Origin: Mycobacteroides chelonae
GTDB lineage: Bacteria > Actinomycetota > Actinomycetes > Mycobacteriales > Mycobacteriaceae
Length of the DNA: 64,000 bases
Direction: 5' to 3'
Assembly: GCF_016767715.1 (NCBI RefSeq)
Contig: NZ_CP050145.1
Location: 4,030,001 to 4,094,000, forward strand
Below are positions 25,053-33,792 of the stretch, piece after piece. Made by a program: the position numbers and the translations under genes. The notes below the pieces were generated by a model. It saw only the letters and a program-made list of their open reading frames with translations. It was not told where the DNA came from and made no database searches. Within the stretch, counting starts at the first letter, position 1; every line of letters starts with the position of its first letter.

Positions 25053-25079
25053 TTACTTTCAGTACCCGTTACTTTGAGT
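25053..25079. promoter_or_regulatory. Direct repeat upstream of the di-iron oxygenase, containing AGTACCCG
   Basis: TTACTTTCAGT (25053-25063) and TTACTTTGAGT (25069-25079) repeat with a 16-bp period, and AGTACCCG occupies 25061-25068 between them. The same octamer forms both arms of the palindrome at 26131-26159. The 82-bp AT-rich gap thus looks like a second regulated promoter, not a simple operon spacer. Confidence 0.5.
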
Positions 25080-25118
25080 CTTAACGTTGCACCCTGGTTT
25101 GTCAATCCCCGAATGGGG

Positions 25119-26102
25119 TCATAAAAGGCCGCGACCTCCGAGAATCGACCGCGCGGCGCTGGTCGTGAACATTCCTGCGTCCTGGGCGATATCGAGGTAT
25201 CGCCGCAACAACACCTGATTGCGGTGGCGACTGTTCTCGCTCCGCGCCGCCGCCCTGCGGCCGGCCCGCTCGGTCAGGCCCACGCTGCGGTACACCTGCG
25301 GACGCACGATCAGCGAGGTCGCCAAGACCGTCAACAGCGCAACCGAGATATCAGCCGGGGCAGCGGGCAGATACCGCCGGGCATCCACCGCGCGGTACAG
25401 CTCGTCCTCGGCGAACTCGAGCTGACGGCGGCCGACCAGCACGCAGATCTTTGCGACCTGCCGGACCACAGGCTGCGCCTGCTCGTCGGCCTCGAGCTCA
25501 CTCATCAGCTGATGAATCAGCCTGTGCAGCAAGAGGATGAATCCGCGACCGAGAGGACCATGCGGAATGAGTGGCACGAAGAACCGCTGCAGTCGCTGCA
25601 CGGCCATAGGCGCGGGCGCAAGCTCCAACCCCGTCTTGTTGATCAGCCGGCCGACCATGGTCGCGTTGCGGCTGATATCGCGAACGCTGGCCAACAGAAA
25701 GCGGGTGTAGTCATCGGCGAGCGTGTTGCCCTCGATGACATCCCGGAACATCAGTGACGCCAGCGCACCCTGCGCATCCACGACGAAACTCAGCAGACTG
25801 ACCAGCTCCTGGCGCGCCAGTTCGTCACGCTGCTCCACCGACAGCGCACCCCACTCGGGGGTGCCGTAGAGCGACACCCGATGGGACGCCAGCCAATGCA
25901 TCCCGGAGCTCAGCGGCGCATCCCAGTCGATGTCCAGTTCGGGGTCGTAGCTGAGCTCTGTGGCTTCGAAGAGCAATCGGCGCGCCGTCTTGAGCCGATC
26001 ACCCACCCGGCGACGACGCGTAGGAACGCCACCGTCCACCGTGGTGGCCTGACTGAACTCGTAGTCGGTGTAGTTGATGTCTTTGTAACTACTGGACGTC
26101 AC
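25119..26102 (-). CDS. Di-iron oxygenase paralogue lacking all metal ligands (probable pseudoenzyme)
   Basis: 327 residues, collinear with the adjacent di-iron oxygenase (shared DIDWDAP, SLYGTPEW, TMVGRLINK, YRSVG segments). Every predicted ligand is changed: Glu101 to Gln111, Glu133 to Ile143, His136 to Asn146, Glu182/183 to His193/Arg194, His209 to Cys220, Glu213 to Gly224, His216 to Gln227. The frame is intact and the fold-defining residues are kept, so it is not a decayed pseudogene by appearance. Likely a structural or regulatory partner, for example a heterodimer subunit. First gene of the cluster, behind the AGTACCCG palindrome. Confidence 0.85.
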   Translation of the reverse strand: MTSSSYKDINYTDYEFSQATTVDGGVPTRRRRVGDRLKTARRLLFEATELSYDPELDIDWDAPLSSGMHWLASHRVSLYGTPEWGALSVEQRDELARQELVSLLSFVVDAQGALASLMFRDVIEGNTLADDYTRFLLASVRDISRNATMVGRLINKTGLELAPAPMAVQRLQRFFVPLIPHGPLGRGFILLLHRLIHQLMSELEADEQAQPVVRQVAKICVLVGRRQLEFAEDELYRAVDARRYLPAAPADISVALLTVLATSLIVRPQVYRSVGLTERAGRRAAARSENSRHRNQVLLRRYLDIAQDAGMFTTSAARSILGGRGLL

Positions 26103-26130
26103 GTCGCTGCCCTCTGATCACCCAAGGTTT

Positions 26131-26159
26131 AGTACCCGTATTAAATAGTATCGGGTACT
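26131..26159. promoter_or_regulatory. Inverted repeat AGTACCCG-N13-CGGGTACT
   Basis: Arms 26131-26138 and 26152-26159 are perfect; the AT-rich spacer is TATTAAATAGTAT. It lies 28 bp before the pseudoenzyme start (minus) and 62 bp before the DUF4873 gene (plus), in a divergent promoter, so it can control both. The half-site recurs at 25061. Confidence 0.6.
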
Positions 26160-26221
26160 CTTTGTTACGTATATGCCAGCGAGCTTGCCGGGGCGGTATC
26201 CCGGTTGTCAAGAGGAGAGTC

Positions 26222-26587
26222 ATGACCCTTCCCCGACAGGACGACACCAACAGCGTCTTCAGCCATAGCCCGCATGATGATTCGGACTACATCGGCGAGG
26301 CGACGGTGACCGTTCGCGGTGTCGAGGTACCGGTCCAGCTGGAGCTCAAGGGGTACAGCGAGCCGATCGACGGCATTTACCGATGGATCGGACGCATCAG
26401 GCCGAACGAACAACTGACCGCGATCGTCGGCGACGAGGCACGCGTGCATGCCACGATCCGCACCACCCACAGCGCGCGGGATGCCTTCATCGGCGACCCC
26501 GACCCGTGGAATCGGTATCGGGTGATCGGGAAGAGCACTCCGCCCTTCCACGTCGCTACCGATCTCTCGGAAGTCGAACCGGAATAA
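26222..26587 (+). CDS. DUF4873-domain protein
   Basis: 121 residues; ATG at 26222 follows GAGGAG, so the longer frame from 26162 is not used. DYIGEATVTVRGVEVPVQLELKGYSEPIDGIYRWIGRI fits DUF4873, a domain that elsewhere occurs at the C-terminus of, or beside, flavin monooxygenases of mycobacteria. The context agrees, since the divergent cluster contains such an enzyme. Soluble; function unknown, perhaps substrate or partner binding. Confidence 0.78.
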   Translation: MTLPRQDDTNSVFSHSPHDDSDYIGEATVTVRGVEVPVQLELKGYSEPIDGIYRWIGRIRPNEQLTAIVGDEARVHATIRTTHSARDAFIGDPDPWNRYRVIGKSTPPFHVATDLSEVEPE

Positions 26588-26599
26588 GGGTTTTCGCCC

Positions 26600-27163
26600 C
26601 TACTGCCGTCGAGCGCGAATCAGCGCCACGAGTTCGCGCTCAACCTCGCGCAGTGGCTGCACCGAGCGCGCCGCCCGCGCTTGCAGCAGCGCCCCCTCGA
26701 TCGCGCTGACAATCAGCGACGCCACGCCGTCTGCGCCGTCGACCAGGCCCGAGTCCCGCAACGAACCCTCCAGCTGAGTCCGCATCCCCAGGAAGGCGTC
26801 GTGGGCCGCGGTCCGGATCTGCTCCTCCCCCGGACCCGCGAGCGCAGCCGCCGCATGAGGGCATCCGGTGTCGAAGTCGTGGGTCTGCAGCTGGTTTGTC
26901 CACCACTTGATGAATTTGGCGAGGACGTACTCGGTATCGCCACGCTCCCTTAGCGCGCCAAGGAACGCGTTGGCCTGCGCCGAGGCCTCCCTTTCGGCCT
27001 CGGCGATGAGCTCACCCTTGCCCTCCGGGAAGTGCTGATAAATGGAGTTCCGGGCCGCGCCGCTGCGTTTAAGCAGATCAGCGAGGCCGGTGCCATGCAC
27101 CCCGCGTTCGCGCATCATCGCGATCGCGCTATCGATCAGCCGCTGCCGTGGACCCGGTGTCAC
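26600..27163 (-). CDS. TetR/AcrR-family regulator (LmrA/YxaF-like)
   Basis: GTG at 27163 follows GAGGAGG at 5 nt, giving 187 residues; an ATG at 27199 lies inside the palindromic operator and is unlikely. N-terminal helix-turn-helix: GVHGTGLADLLKRSGAARNSIYQHFPEGKGELI. The C-terminal domain with FDTGCPHAAAAL is typical of the LmrA/YxaF subgroup. Divergent from a thioesterase gene, with two TGGACC-type sites in between; it probably represses both itself and the thioesterase. Confidence 0.9.
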   Translation of the reverse strand: MTPGPRQRLIDSAIAMMRERGVHGTGLADLLKRSGAARNSIYQHFPEGKGELIAEAEREASAQANAFLGALRERGDTEYVLAKFIKWWTNQLQTHDFDTGCPHAAAALAGPGEEQIRTAAHDAFLGMRTQLEGSLRDSGLVDGADGVASLIVSAIEGALLQARAARSVQPLREVERELVALIRARRQ

Positions 27164-27181
27164 CTCAGCCTCCTCATCCAA

Positions 27182-27233
27182 ATGGACCGATCGGTCCATG
27201 CCCTGCTACCGTCGATATGGACCAATCAGTCTA
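27182..27233. promoter_or_regulatory. Two TetR operator candidates in divergent promoter
   Basis: A perfect 18-bp palindrome ATGGACCGATCGGTCCAT (27182-27199) and a related imperfect site TGGACCAATCAGTCTA (27218-27233). The GACC/GGTC core resembles the AGACC-type sites of LmrA/YxaF regulators, the subgroup of the adjacent TetR protein. Both lie between the TetR start (27163) and the thioesterase start (27249). Confidence 0.7.
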
Positions 27234-27248
27234 CGCGGAAGGTGCGGT

Positions 27249-27689
27249 ATGACCATCGAAATCGAGAACCTGTCCGGACTCGAACTGCTGAAGAGCATGG
27301 GAGGAACGCCAGAGGCGACGCCACCCATTTCCCGGCTACTCGGGATGCAGCTGGAAGAAATCAGCTTCGGTTCCGTCGCATTCAGCGTGGTCACCCGGCC
27401 CGAGTTCGCCAATCCCCTCGGCACCCTGCACGGCGGAATCTGCGCGACGCTGCTCGACTCCGTCATGGGTTGCGCCGTGCACTCCACGCTGGAGGCTGGA
27501 ATCGGTTACGGGACACTCGAACTCAAGGTCAACTATGTCCGTACCGTCGCCACCGACGGCGAGAAGCTGATCGCGACGGGCACGGTCTTGCACCCAGGGC
27601 GCAGGGTCGCGACCGCCGAGGGCAAGGTTGTCGACTCCCAGGGCCGGCTGGTGGCACACGGGACCACCACGGTGATGGTGTATCGCTGA
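27249..27689 (+). CDS. PaaI-family hotdog thioesterase
   Basis: 146 residues; ATG at 27249, preceded by GGAAGG. The signature NPLGTLHGGICATLLDSVMGCAV holds the HGG motif and catalytic acidic residue region of PaaI-type acyl-CoA thioesterases, followed by the beta strands ELKVNYVRTV and the last strand GTTTVMVYR. Hydrolyses an acyl- or aryl-CoA; substrate unknown. Probably induced through the adjacent TetR regulator. Overlaps the next gene by one base (TGATG). Confidence 0.9.
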   Translation: MTIEIENLSGLELLKSMGGTPEATPPISRLLGMQLEEISFGSVAFSVVTRPEFANPLGTLHGGICATLLDSVMGCAVHSTLEAGIGYGTLELKVNYVRTVATDGEKLIATGTVLHPGRRVATAEGKVVDSQGRLVAHGTTTVMVYR

Positions 27690-28240
27690 TGAGTGCCACC
27701 GAGGACTTTCTGCGGGCCTCGTCGGCCGTCGGAAAACTCGTCACCGCAATACTCCCGGAGCAGTGGGACGAGCCGACGCCGTGCGCCGAGTGGACTCTGC
27801 GCCAGCTGGTCAACCATCTGATCGACGTGAACTACTCGCTGTCCGAGCGCTTCGGCGGGCCCGGTGGCGGCGCCGACGATGATCCCGCCGCGGCGTATCA
27901 GCAGTCGGTCTTGGCATTGAGCGAGACGCTGACACGCCCCGGGGTGCTCGAGCAGACCTATCCCGGCCCATTCGCCCACACGACCGGAGACAACCAGCTT
28001 CGGATCCGGATGGCCGACCTGTTGACCCACGGCTGGGACCTGGCACAGTCCACCGGCGTTCCCGCGGACCTGCCCGCCGACCTCGTCGAGAATGCGCTGG
28101 GCCTAGTTGAGCAGCGTGCCGGAGCATTCGCACGGTCGGGGAAGTTCGGTACCCCACAGCCCGTCGCCCCGGATGCGCCCGTACTCGACCGGCTGGCCGC
28201 GCAGACCGGACGCACGGTCCGGTTGCCGTCGAGCCGTTAG
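27689..28240 (+). CDS. TIGR03086-type DinB/maleylpyruvate isomerase-fold protein
   Basis: 183 residues. [21 protein letters not shown] places an early His, [16 protein letters not shown] a second and the early Glu/His region a third, matching the metal-binding four-helix bundle of the mycothiol-dependent maleylpyruvate isomerase N-terminal family (TIGR03086). Possibly a mycothiol-dependent enzyme. Translationally coupled to the thioesterase and overlapping the convergent htpX by 4 bp at the 3' end. Confidence 0.82.
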   Translation: MSATEDFLRASSAVGKLVTAILPEQWDEPTPCAEWTLRQLVNHLIDVNYSLSERFGGPGGGADDDPAAAYQQSVLALSETLTRPGVLEQTYPGPFAHTTGDNQLRIRMADLLTHGWDLAQSTGVPADLPADLVENALGLVEQRAGAFARSGKFGTPQPVAPDAPVLDRLAAQTGRTVRLPSSR

Positions 28241-29109
28241 AAGCGGGCCATATCCTCAAGGCGCGCAATACGATCGGCCATCGGTGGATGTGTCGAGAAC
28301 AGCGATGCCACCCGGTCGCCGGCCCGGAACGGGTTGGCGATCATCAGGTGCGACTGGCTGGCCAGCTGCGGCTCCGGCGGCAACGGTGCGGCCTGCACCC
28401 CGCCGGAGATCTTGCGCAGGGCCGAGGCCAGGGCCAGCGGATCTCCGGTCAGTTCGGCGCCCGACTGGTCGGCCTGATACTCACGTGAACGGGACACCGC
28501 CATTTTCACCACCGTGGCAGCCACCGGCCCCAGCATCGAAACCAGGAAAAGGGCAAAGGGATTCGGGCGATCGTCGCCGCCACCACCGAAGAAGTTCATG
28601 AACATCGCCATATTGGCCAGCCCCGAGATGACGGCCGCAAGCGCACCCGCCACACTCGAGATCAGGATGTCGCGGTTGTAGACATGCGAGAGTTCGTGGC
28701 CCAGCACGGCACGCAACTCACGCTCAGAGAGCAGATCGATGATGCCCGTTGTGCAGCAGACCGCGGCATTACGCGGATTGCGGCCCGTCGCAAAGGCATT
28801 GGGCGCATTGGTGTCACTGATGTACAGCCTGGGCATCGGCTGGCGTGCCACGGTCGCCAGCTCCCGCACGATCCGGTACATCGCGGGCTGCTGCAGTTCC
28901 GTCACCGGCTGGGCGTGCATGGCACGCAACGCCAAGGTGTCGCTCTTGAAGTACACGTACGCATTCATGCCCACGGCAAACAGAACGGCCAGCAGCAGGA
29001 TGCTCTTGCTGTGGAACAGCGAGCCGATGAACACGATCATCGCCGACATGCCGCCCAGCAGGAGCACTGTCTTCAGTCCGTTGGCGTGGCTCGGTCCTGC
29101 CGTCGACAT
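28237..29109 (-). CDS. htpX: Membrane zinc metalloprotease HtpX
   Basis: 290 residues with N-terminal membrane segments (about 12-30 and 35-53) and two more after the active site (about 150-172 and 185-203). Zinc motif [11 protein letters not shown] (HExxH) with a downstream Glu in [12 protein letters not shown]. Degrades misfolded membrane proteins under envelope stress. Context matches Rv0563. Start ATG at 29109 preceded by GGAAGG. Confidence 0.96.
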   Translation of the reverse strand: MSTAGPSHANGLKTVLLLGGMSAMIVFIGSLFHSKSILLLAVLFAVGMNAYVYFKSDTLALRAMHAQPVTELQQPAMYRIVRELATVARQPMPRLYISDTNAPNAFATGRNPRNAAVCCTTGIIDLLSERELRAVLGHELSHVYNRDILISSVAGALAAVISGLANMAMFMNFFGGGGDDRPNPFALFLVSMLGPVAATVVKMAVSRSREYQADQSGAELTGDPLALASALRKISGGVQAAPLPPEPQLASQSHLMIANPFRAGDRVASLFSTHPPMADRIARLEDMARF

Positions 29110-29176
29110 GAGCTTCCCTTCCGTTTACTCGGTTCACCCAAGCTAACGAAGCAGGGCGCGCTCGGGTTCCGCGCGC

Positions 29177-30181
29177 TCAGCCGTGACGACGGACGGTGTA
29201 TTCGATGAGCACGCCCAACGCGTCGCGGGCGGCACCCGCGGGCAGCTCGACCAGCTCGGCCTTGGCGCGATCGGCGTAGTCCAGTACCACCGACTTCGCC
29301 TGAACCAGCCCGTTCGATCCCCGCAGTAGCGTCAAAGCCTCTTCCACCTCGGCATCGTCGGTGATCGGCGCGGCCAGCAGGACACGCAGCCGATCGGCCT
29401 CCGGCCCGGTATCGCGCAGGGCGTACAGCATCGGCAGCGTGTGCACCCCCTCGCGCAGGTCGGTGCCAGGTGTCTTACCGGACTCGTCGGTGAGGCTCTC
29501 GATATCGATGATGTCGTCGGAGATCTGGAACGCGGTCCCGACGATGGCACCTAGACGGCTCAGCCGCTCGATCTGCTCGTCATCGCACCGGGAGGTCATG
29601 CCGCCGAAGCGTCCGGTCGCCGCGATCAGCGACCCGGTCTTCTCGTGGATCACCTTGAGGTAGTGCTCGGTCTCGTCACCGCCCTGCGGCACCCCGGCGG
29701 TCTCCCGCATCTGGCCCGTCACCAGTTCGGCCAAGGTCTCCGCGACGATCCGCACCGCGGTGGGCCCCAGCCGGGACACCAGCCGCGAGGCCGTGGCCAG
29801 CAGATAGTCCCCGGCGAGGATCGCGACGTTGTTACCCCAGCGAGCATTGGCGCTGGGCACGCCGCGACGCTTCTGCGCCTCGTCCATGACGTCGTCGTGG
29901 TACAGCGTGGCCAGGTGAATGAGCTCGCACACCGCGCCGGCGAGGATCACCTCGTCGTTGTCCGGATCGGGTCCGGTCTGGGCGGCGAGCACCGTGAACA
30001 GCGGGCGGAAGCGCTTACCGCCTGCGTGGAAAAGGTGCAGCACCGACTCCGTCAACAGCGGGTCCGACTGCCCAAGCTCGGTCACGATGAGGGTTTCGAT
30101 CGCGGCCAAATGGTCGCGCACCTTCGCGGCGAATACGGGATCACCGAGGTCAACTCCGGCCACCGTGGTCGAGTTACTCAC
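29177..30181 (-). CDS. grcC1: Polyprenyl diphosphate synthase (GrcC1-like)
   Basis: 334 residues from GTG at 30181. Aspartate-rich motifs HDDVMDEA (first) and SDDIIDIES (second) bind Mg2+-diphosphate, and GGKRFRP near residue 60 binds IPP. Makes a long-chain prenyl diphosphate, here plausibly the side chain for menaquinone, since menJ, menG, menD and menC are adjacent. The GTG lies exactly 6 nt after a TATGTT -10 element, so a leaderless transcript is likely. Divergent from menJ with only 14 bp between the starts. Confidence 0.93.
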   Translation of the reverse strand: MSNSTTVAGVDLGDPVFAAKVRDHLAAIETLIVTELGQSDPLLTESVLHLFHAGGKRFRPLFTVLAAQTGPDPDNDEVILAGAVCELIHLATLYHDDVMDEAQKRRGVPSANARWGNNVAILAGDYLLATASRLVSRLGPTAVRIVAETLAELVTGQMRETAGVPQGGDETEHYLKVIHEKTGSLIAATGRFGGMTSRCDDEQIERLSRLGAIVGTAFQISDDIIDIESLTDESGKTPGTDLREGVHTLPMLYALRDTGPEADRLRVLLAAPITDDAEVEEALTLLRGSNGLVQAKSVVLDYADRAKAELVELPAGAARDALGVLIEYTVRRHG

Positions 30182-30201
30182 CGGTCCAACATACTGTGAA
30201 G
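30182..30201. promoter_or_regulatory. Overlapping divergent -10 elements of grcC1 and menJ
   Basis: On the minus strand TATGTT (30193-30188) is followed by 6 nt and the grcC1 GTG. On the plus strand CATACT (30190-30195) is followed by 6 nt and an in-frame GTG at 30202 in menJ. The two hexamers share 4 bp, so polymerase could not occupy both promoters at once. Confidence 0.45.
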
Positions 30202-31431
30202 GTGCAGACGTCAGCGGACCTGGTCGTCGTCGGTGCCGGACCAGCCGGATCGGCGGCCGCGGCGTGGGCGGCACGCTCCGGGCGTGAGGTGGTCCTGGTC
30301 GATTCGGCGGTGTTCCCCCGAGACAAGACCTGCGGTGACGGGCTGACCCCGCGCGCCGTCGAACAGCTGGAGCTGCTGGGGCTGAAACCATGGCTCGACG
30401 AGCACATCCGGTACCAGGGTCTGCGGCTGCATGGATTTGGCGGCGACATCGAAGTGCCCTGGCCCGGGCCATCTTTCGGCGGCACCGGCAGCGCGGTGCG
30501 CCGCACCGAATTGGACGACAAGATCCGGCAGGTGGCGGTGGATTCCGGGGCCAAGATGGCCCAATCCACCAAGGCGGTTGACGTCGAACGCGACTCGGCG
30601 GGCCGGGTCACCTCGGTACGGGTGCTCGACGACAGCGGCCCGGGCGAGATAGCCTGCAAGGCCGTCATCGTCGCCGACGGTGTGCGCTCCCCTCTGGGCA
30701 AGGTCCTCGGGCGCGAGTGGCACAAGGACACCGTGTATGCCGTCGCCGGTCGCGCGTACATCGAGTCGGCACGCGGCGACGAGGAATGGATGACCTCGCA
30801 TCTGGAGCTGCGTTCACCCGAGGGCCAGGTGCTCCCCGGGTACGGCTGGATCTTCCCGCTGGGCGGCGGGCAGATCAACATAGGCGTCGGCGCACTCGCC
30901 ACCTCCAAGCGCCCCGCTGATGCCGCGCTGCGTCCGCTCATCGAGTACTACACCGAGCTGCGGCGCGAAGACTTCGGGCTCAGTGGCCGCCTGCACTCCA
31001 TCGCCTCGGCACTGCTGCCGATGGGCGGTGCGGTGTCCGGCGTCGCGGGCCCCAACTGGATGCTCATCGGCGACGCCGCCGCGTGCGTCAACCCGCTCAA
31101 CGGCGAGGGCATCGATTACGGTCTGGAGACCGGTCATCTGGCCGCCGAGGTGCTCGACGCCCACGACTACGCACAGTTGTGGCCGGAGCTGCTCCGCGAC
31201 CGGTATGGCCGGTCGTTCTCGATCGCGCGACGGCTCGCGGCGTTGCTGACCCTGCCGCGCTTCCTGCCCGTCATGGGTCCGGTCGGCATGCGCTCTCAGG
31301 TGCTGATGCGGGTCGCGGTGCGGCTCATGGGAAATCTGGTGACCGACGAAGACCATGACGCGGTAGCGCGCGCCTGGCGAGTGGCCGGTGGCGGCTCACG
31401 CCGCATCGATTCACGCCCGCCGTTCAGCTGA
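30196..31431 (+). CDS. menJ: Menaquinone reductase MenJ (geranylgeranyl reductase family)
   Basis: 411 residues from GTG at 30196 (GTG at 30202 would give 409 and fit a leaderless start). FAD-binding VVVGAGPAGSAAAAWAA, the CGDGLTPRAV motif of geranylgeranyl reductases, and WMLIGDAAACVNPLNGEGIDYGL. In M. tuberculosis the orthologous Rv0561c saturates one isoprene unit of menaquinone to give MK-9(H2). Peripheral membrane flavoprotein. Ends 13 bp from the convergent menG stop. Confidence 0.94.
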   Translation: MKVQTSADLVVVGAGPAGSAAAAWAARSGREVVLVDSAVFPRDKTCGDGLTPRAVEQLELLGLKPWLDEHIRYQGLRLHGFGGDIEVPWPGPSFGGTGSAVRRTELDDKIRQVAVDSGAKMAQSTKAVDVERDSAGRVTSVRVLDDSGPGEIACKAVIVADGVRSPLGKVLGREWHKDTVYAVAGRAYIESARGDEEWMTSHLELRSPEGQVLPGYGWIFPLGGGQINIGVGALATSKRPADAALRPLIEYYTELRREDFGLSGRLHSIASALLPMGGAVSGVAGPNWMLIGDAAACVNPLNGEGIDYGLETGHLAAEVLDAHDYAQLWPELLRDRYGRSFSIARRLAALLTLPRFLPVMGPVGMRSQVLMRVAVRLMGNLVTDEDHDAVARAWRVAGGGSRRIDSRPPFS

Positions 31432-31444
31432 TGGGAGCCTGTGG

Positions 31445-32128
31445 TCAGAGCGTGGCCACATGCAGGGCGACAATGCCGCCAGTGAGGTTGCGCCACCGCA
31501 CATTCGACCATCCGGCCGAGATGATCTGCTGCGCCAGCGCCTCCTGATCGGGCCATGCCCGGATCGATTCGGCCAGATACACGTACGCGTCCGGATTACT
31601 GCTGACGGCGCGCGCCACCGAGGGCAGCGTCTTCATCAGGTACTCCATGTACAGCGTGCGGAAAGGCCGGTTGACCGGAGTCGAGAATTCACACACCGCA
31701 AGGCGGCCACCAGGTTTGGTGACGCGCGCCATCTCCCGCAGTCCCTCGACGTGATCGACGACGTTGCGCAGACCGAAGCTGATGGTGACCGCGTCGAACG
31801 AGTGATCCGCGAACGGTAGCCGCGTCGCATCTCCGGCCACCTTGGGCACAGTGCGATGCGCACCGGCCTTGAGCATGCCGACCGAGAAATCCGCCGCCAC
31901 ACACCAGGCGCCGGACTGGGTGAGCTCTGCCGTCGAGACCGCGGTGCCCGCGGCGATGTCGAGCACCTTGTCCCCTGGCTTCAGTTTCAGCGATTCGCGG
32001 GTGGCACGGCGCCAGGCGCGGTCACGACCGAAGGACAGCACGGTGTTGGTGATGTCGTATCGCTTGGCCACCGCATCGAACATGGACGCGACCTCGTGCG
32101 GGTCCTTTTCCAGGGTGGCGCGGTTCAT
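31445..32128 (-). CDS. menG: Demethylmenaquinone methyltransferase
   Basis: 227 residues. UbiE/MenG signature [25 protein letters not shown], the SAM-binding [15 protein letters not shown] and later [13 protein letters not shown] and [12 protein letters not shown]. Methylates demethylmenaquinone to menaquinone. A length close to 230 residues is normal for actinobacterial members. Follows the mannosyltransferase gene by 19 bp on the same strand, matching the order Rv0557-Rv0558. Confidence 0.96.
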   Translation of the reverse strand: MNRATLEKDPHEVASMFDAVAKRYDITNTVLSFGRDRAWRRATRESLKLKPGDKVLDIAAGTAVSTAELTQSGAWCVAADFSVGMLKAGAHRTVPKVAGDATRLPFADHSFDAVTISFGLRNVVDHVEGLREMARVTKPGGRLAVCEFSTPVNRPFRTLYMEYLMKTLPSVARAVSSNPDAYVYLAESIRAWPDQEALAQQIISAGWSNVRWRNLTGGIVALHVATL

Positions 32129-32147
32129 ACCGTGACGGTACAGCGCA

Positions 32148-33290
32148 CTAGGCCGTCATGATGCCGCGGCCCAGCGTGGTGCCCGCCGCGGCGGCGTAGT
32201 GCTCAAGCAGCTCGTCGCAGATGGCGGGCCAGGTGCGTGACAGCACCCCCCGGCGGGCGGCCGCCGAGAATCGGCTGCGGGTCGCCGGCTGCACCAGATG
32301 ATCGACGGCCATTCCCAGCCGCGCCTCGAAATCAGCCACCGGCAGCAGCATTCCGTTGCGTCCCGGGATCACCAGATCACGTGGTCCACCGGCATCCGGA
32401 GCGATGGCCGGGACCCCGCTGGCCAGCGCCTCCTGCACCGCCTGACAGAACGTTTCGTGCTCGCCCGGGTGAATGAAGACATCGAGGCTGGCGTATGCCC
32501 GCGACAGCGCCGACCCAGTCAGCTCTCCGGTGAAAATTGCTGTGGGCATCAGCTTTTCGAGTGCGTCTCGCTCCACGCCCCCGCCCACGATGACGAGCTG
32601 CAGGTCATCGCACTGAGCCAGCACCGCCAGGCGTTCCACATGTTTCTCGGGAGCCAGACGCCCGACAAACCCGATGATCGGCTTGCCCTCGGGCGACCAG
32701 GAGTGGCGCAGATCCTCATCACGCGCCGAGGGCGCGAAGCGTTCGATGTCGACACCGCGTGACCACCGAAACACTCGTGGTATTCCGTGCGCGGCAAGGT
32801 CTTCCATCGCAGAAGAAGACGGGGCCAAGGTGCGGTCGGCACGGCCGTGCAGATGCTTGGTCCAGCGCCAGGCGGCACGAGCGGCGAAACCGGCGCCATA
32901 GCTGTCGGCGAAACCCGCCACATCGGTCTGGTAGACCGCGACGGTGGGGATGTCCAGATGCTGGGCGGCACGCAACCCGCCGTATCCCAGGACGAAGGGT
33001 GAGGCCAGGTGCACCACGTCGGGCGCGAAATCACGAAGGATCCGCACCATGCGTGGCTGCGGCACGCCCAGCGGCAGGGTGCTCACCTTCGGAAACATGA
33101 CGGCCGGCACCCGGTGCACGGGCACTCCGTCGTATTCGGTACCAGCGGGGGCCTGTCCACGGGGAGTGTCCGGTGCGATGACGACGGCCTCATGCCCGGT
33201 GCGGCGGAGGTGCTCCAGCACCCGCAGCACCGAGTTGGAAACTCCGTTGACGTTCGGCAAGAACGACTCGGCGACGATCGCGATGCGCAC
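32148..33290 (-). CDS. mgtA: GT4 alpha-mannosyltransferase (MgtA/PimB-type)
   Basis: 380 residues, GT-B fold. N-terminal [21 protein letters not shown] with the GV-glycine loop, mid-protein [15 protein letters not shown], and the nucleotide-sugar motif [31 protein letters not shown] (Glu-x7-Glu). The M. tuberculosis counterpart Rv0557 is a GDP-mannose-dependent mannosyltransferase acting on a glucuronosyl diacylglycerol anchor, with debated involvement in PIM synthesis. The symbol is by synteny and similarity in memory. Confidence 0.88.
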   Translation of the reverse strand: MRIAIVAESFLPNVNGVSNSVLRVLEHLRRTGHEAVVIAPDTPRGQAPAGTEYDGVPVHRVPAVMFPKVSTLPLGVPQPRMVRILRDFAPDVVHLASPFVLGYGGLRAAQHLDIPTVAVYQTDVAGFADSYGAGFAARAAWRWTKHLHGRADRTLAPSSSAMEDLAAHGIPRVFRWSRGVDIERFAPSARDEDLRHSWSPEGKPIIGFVGRLAPEKHVERLAVLAQCDDLQLVIVGGGVERDALEKLMPTAIFTGELTGSALSRAYASLDVFIHPGEHETFCQAVQEALASGVPAIAPDAGGPRDLVIPGRNGMLLPVADFEARLGMAVDHLVQPATRSRFSAAARRGVLSRTWPAICDELLEHYAAAAGTTLGRGIMTA

Positions 33291-33351
33291 GTAGACAGCA
33301 TGTCAGCGTCACCTGGCAGTTAGGTTGCCCCCAGGCATACGTCACGCAAAC

Positions 33352-33792
33352 TTAAGCGTGAATGGGCGCCGCACTTCGCCGCTGTATCCATGCAAGCCCC
33401 AGCAGCACCGTTCCAGCGACCGCCCAGACCACGACGATGATGGACCCGGCCGGAACTATCGACAATGAGGCGTTACGCCCTTGTACGCGAACCAAATCCG
33501 GGTCGGATTTGTCGTATTCGACATATATGCGCATGCCCGGGCTGAGCTCGGACGGGTAGAGAACGCCCAATTCCGGCCGGTACGTGACTCGTTCGGGCGT
33601 GACGAACTCGATGGTGGATCGCCGCGGCCCGGCGCTGAGCACCTCGGCCAGCGCGACACCCATATCTCGTTCGATGGCCTTGTCGTTTCGCCAGGCGCCC
33701 GCGACCAGTAGCAGTGACTGCAGGGTCATCAGTCCCGCCAATATCAGCACCCCGATCCTGACCCTCCTGATGACACGGGAGCGTCGGTTCAC
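33352..33792 (-). CDS. DUF3592-type membrane protein
   Basis: 146 residues, GTG start overlapping the menD stop (GTGA). Two hydrophobic helices (about 12-31 and 113-135) flank an extracytoplasmic beta-rich segment containing [35 protein letters not shown], the pattern of DUF3592 proteins. Matches Rv0556 in place and size. Function unknown; translational coupling to menD suggests tight co-expression. Confidence 0.85.
   Translation of the reverse strand: MNRRSRVIRRVRIGVLILAGLMTLQSLLLVAGAWRNDKAIERDMGVALAEVLSAGPRRSTIEFVTPERVTYRPELGVLYPSELSPGMRIYVEYDKSDPDLVRVQGRNASLSIVPAGSIIVVVWAVAGTVLLGLAWIQRRSAAPIHA

Noticed and set aside
25119..26102. Calling the ligand-less di-iron paralogue a pseudogene
   Set aside because: There is no frameshift, stop or truncation, and many structural motifs are kept; a pseudoenzyme is the better description.
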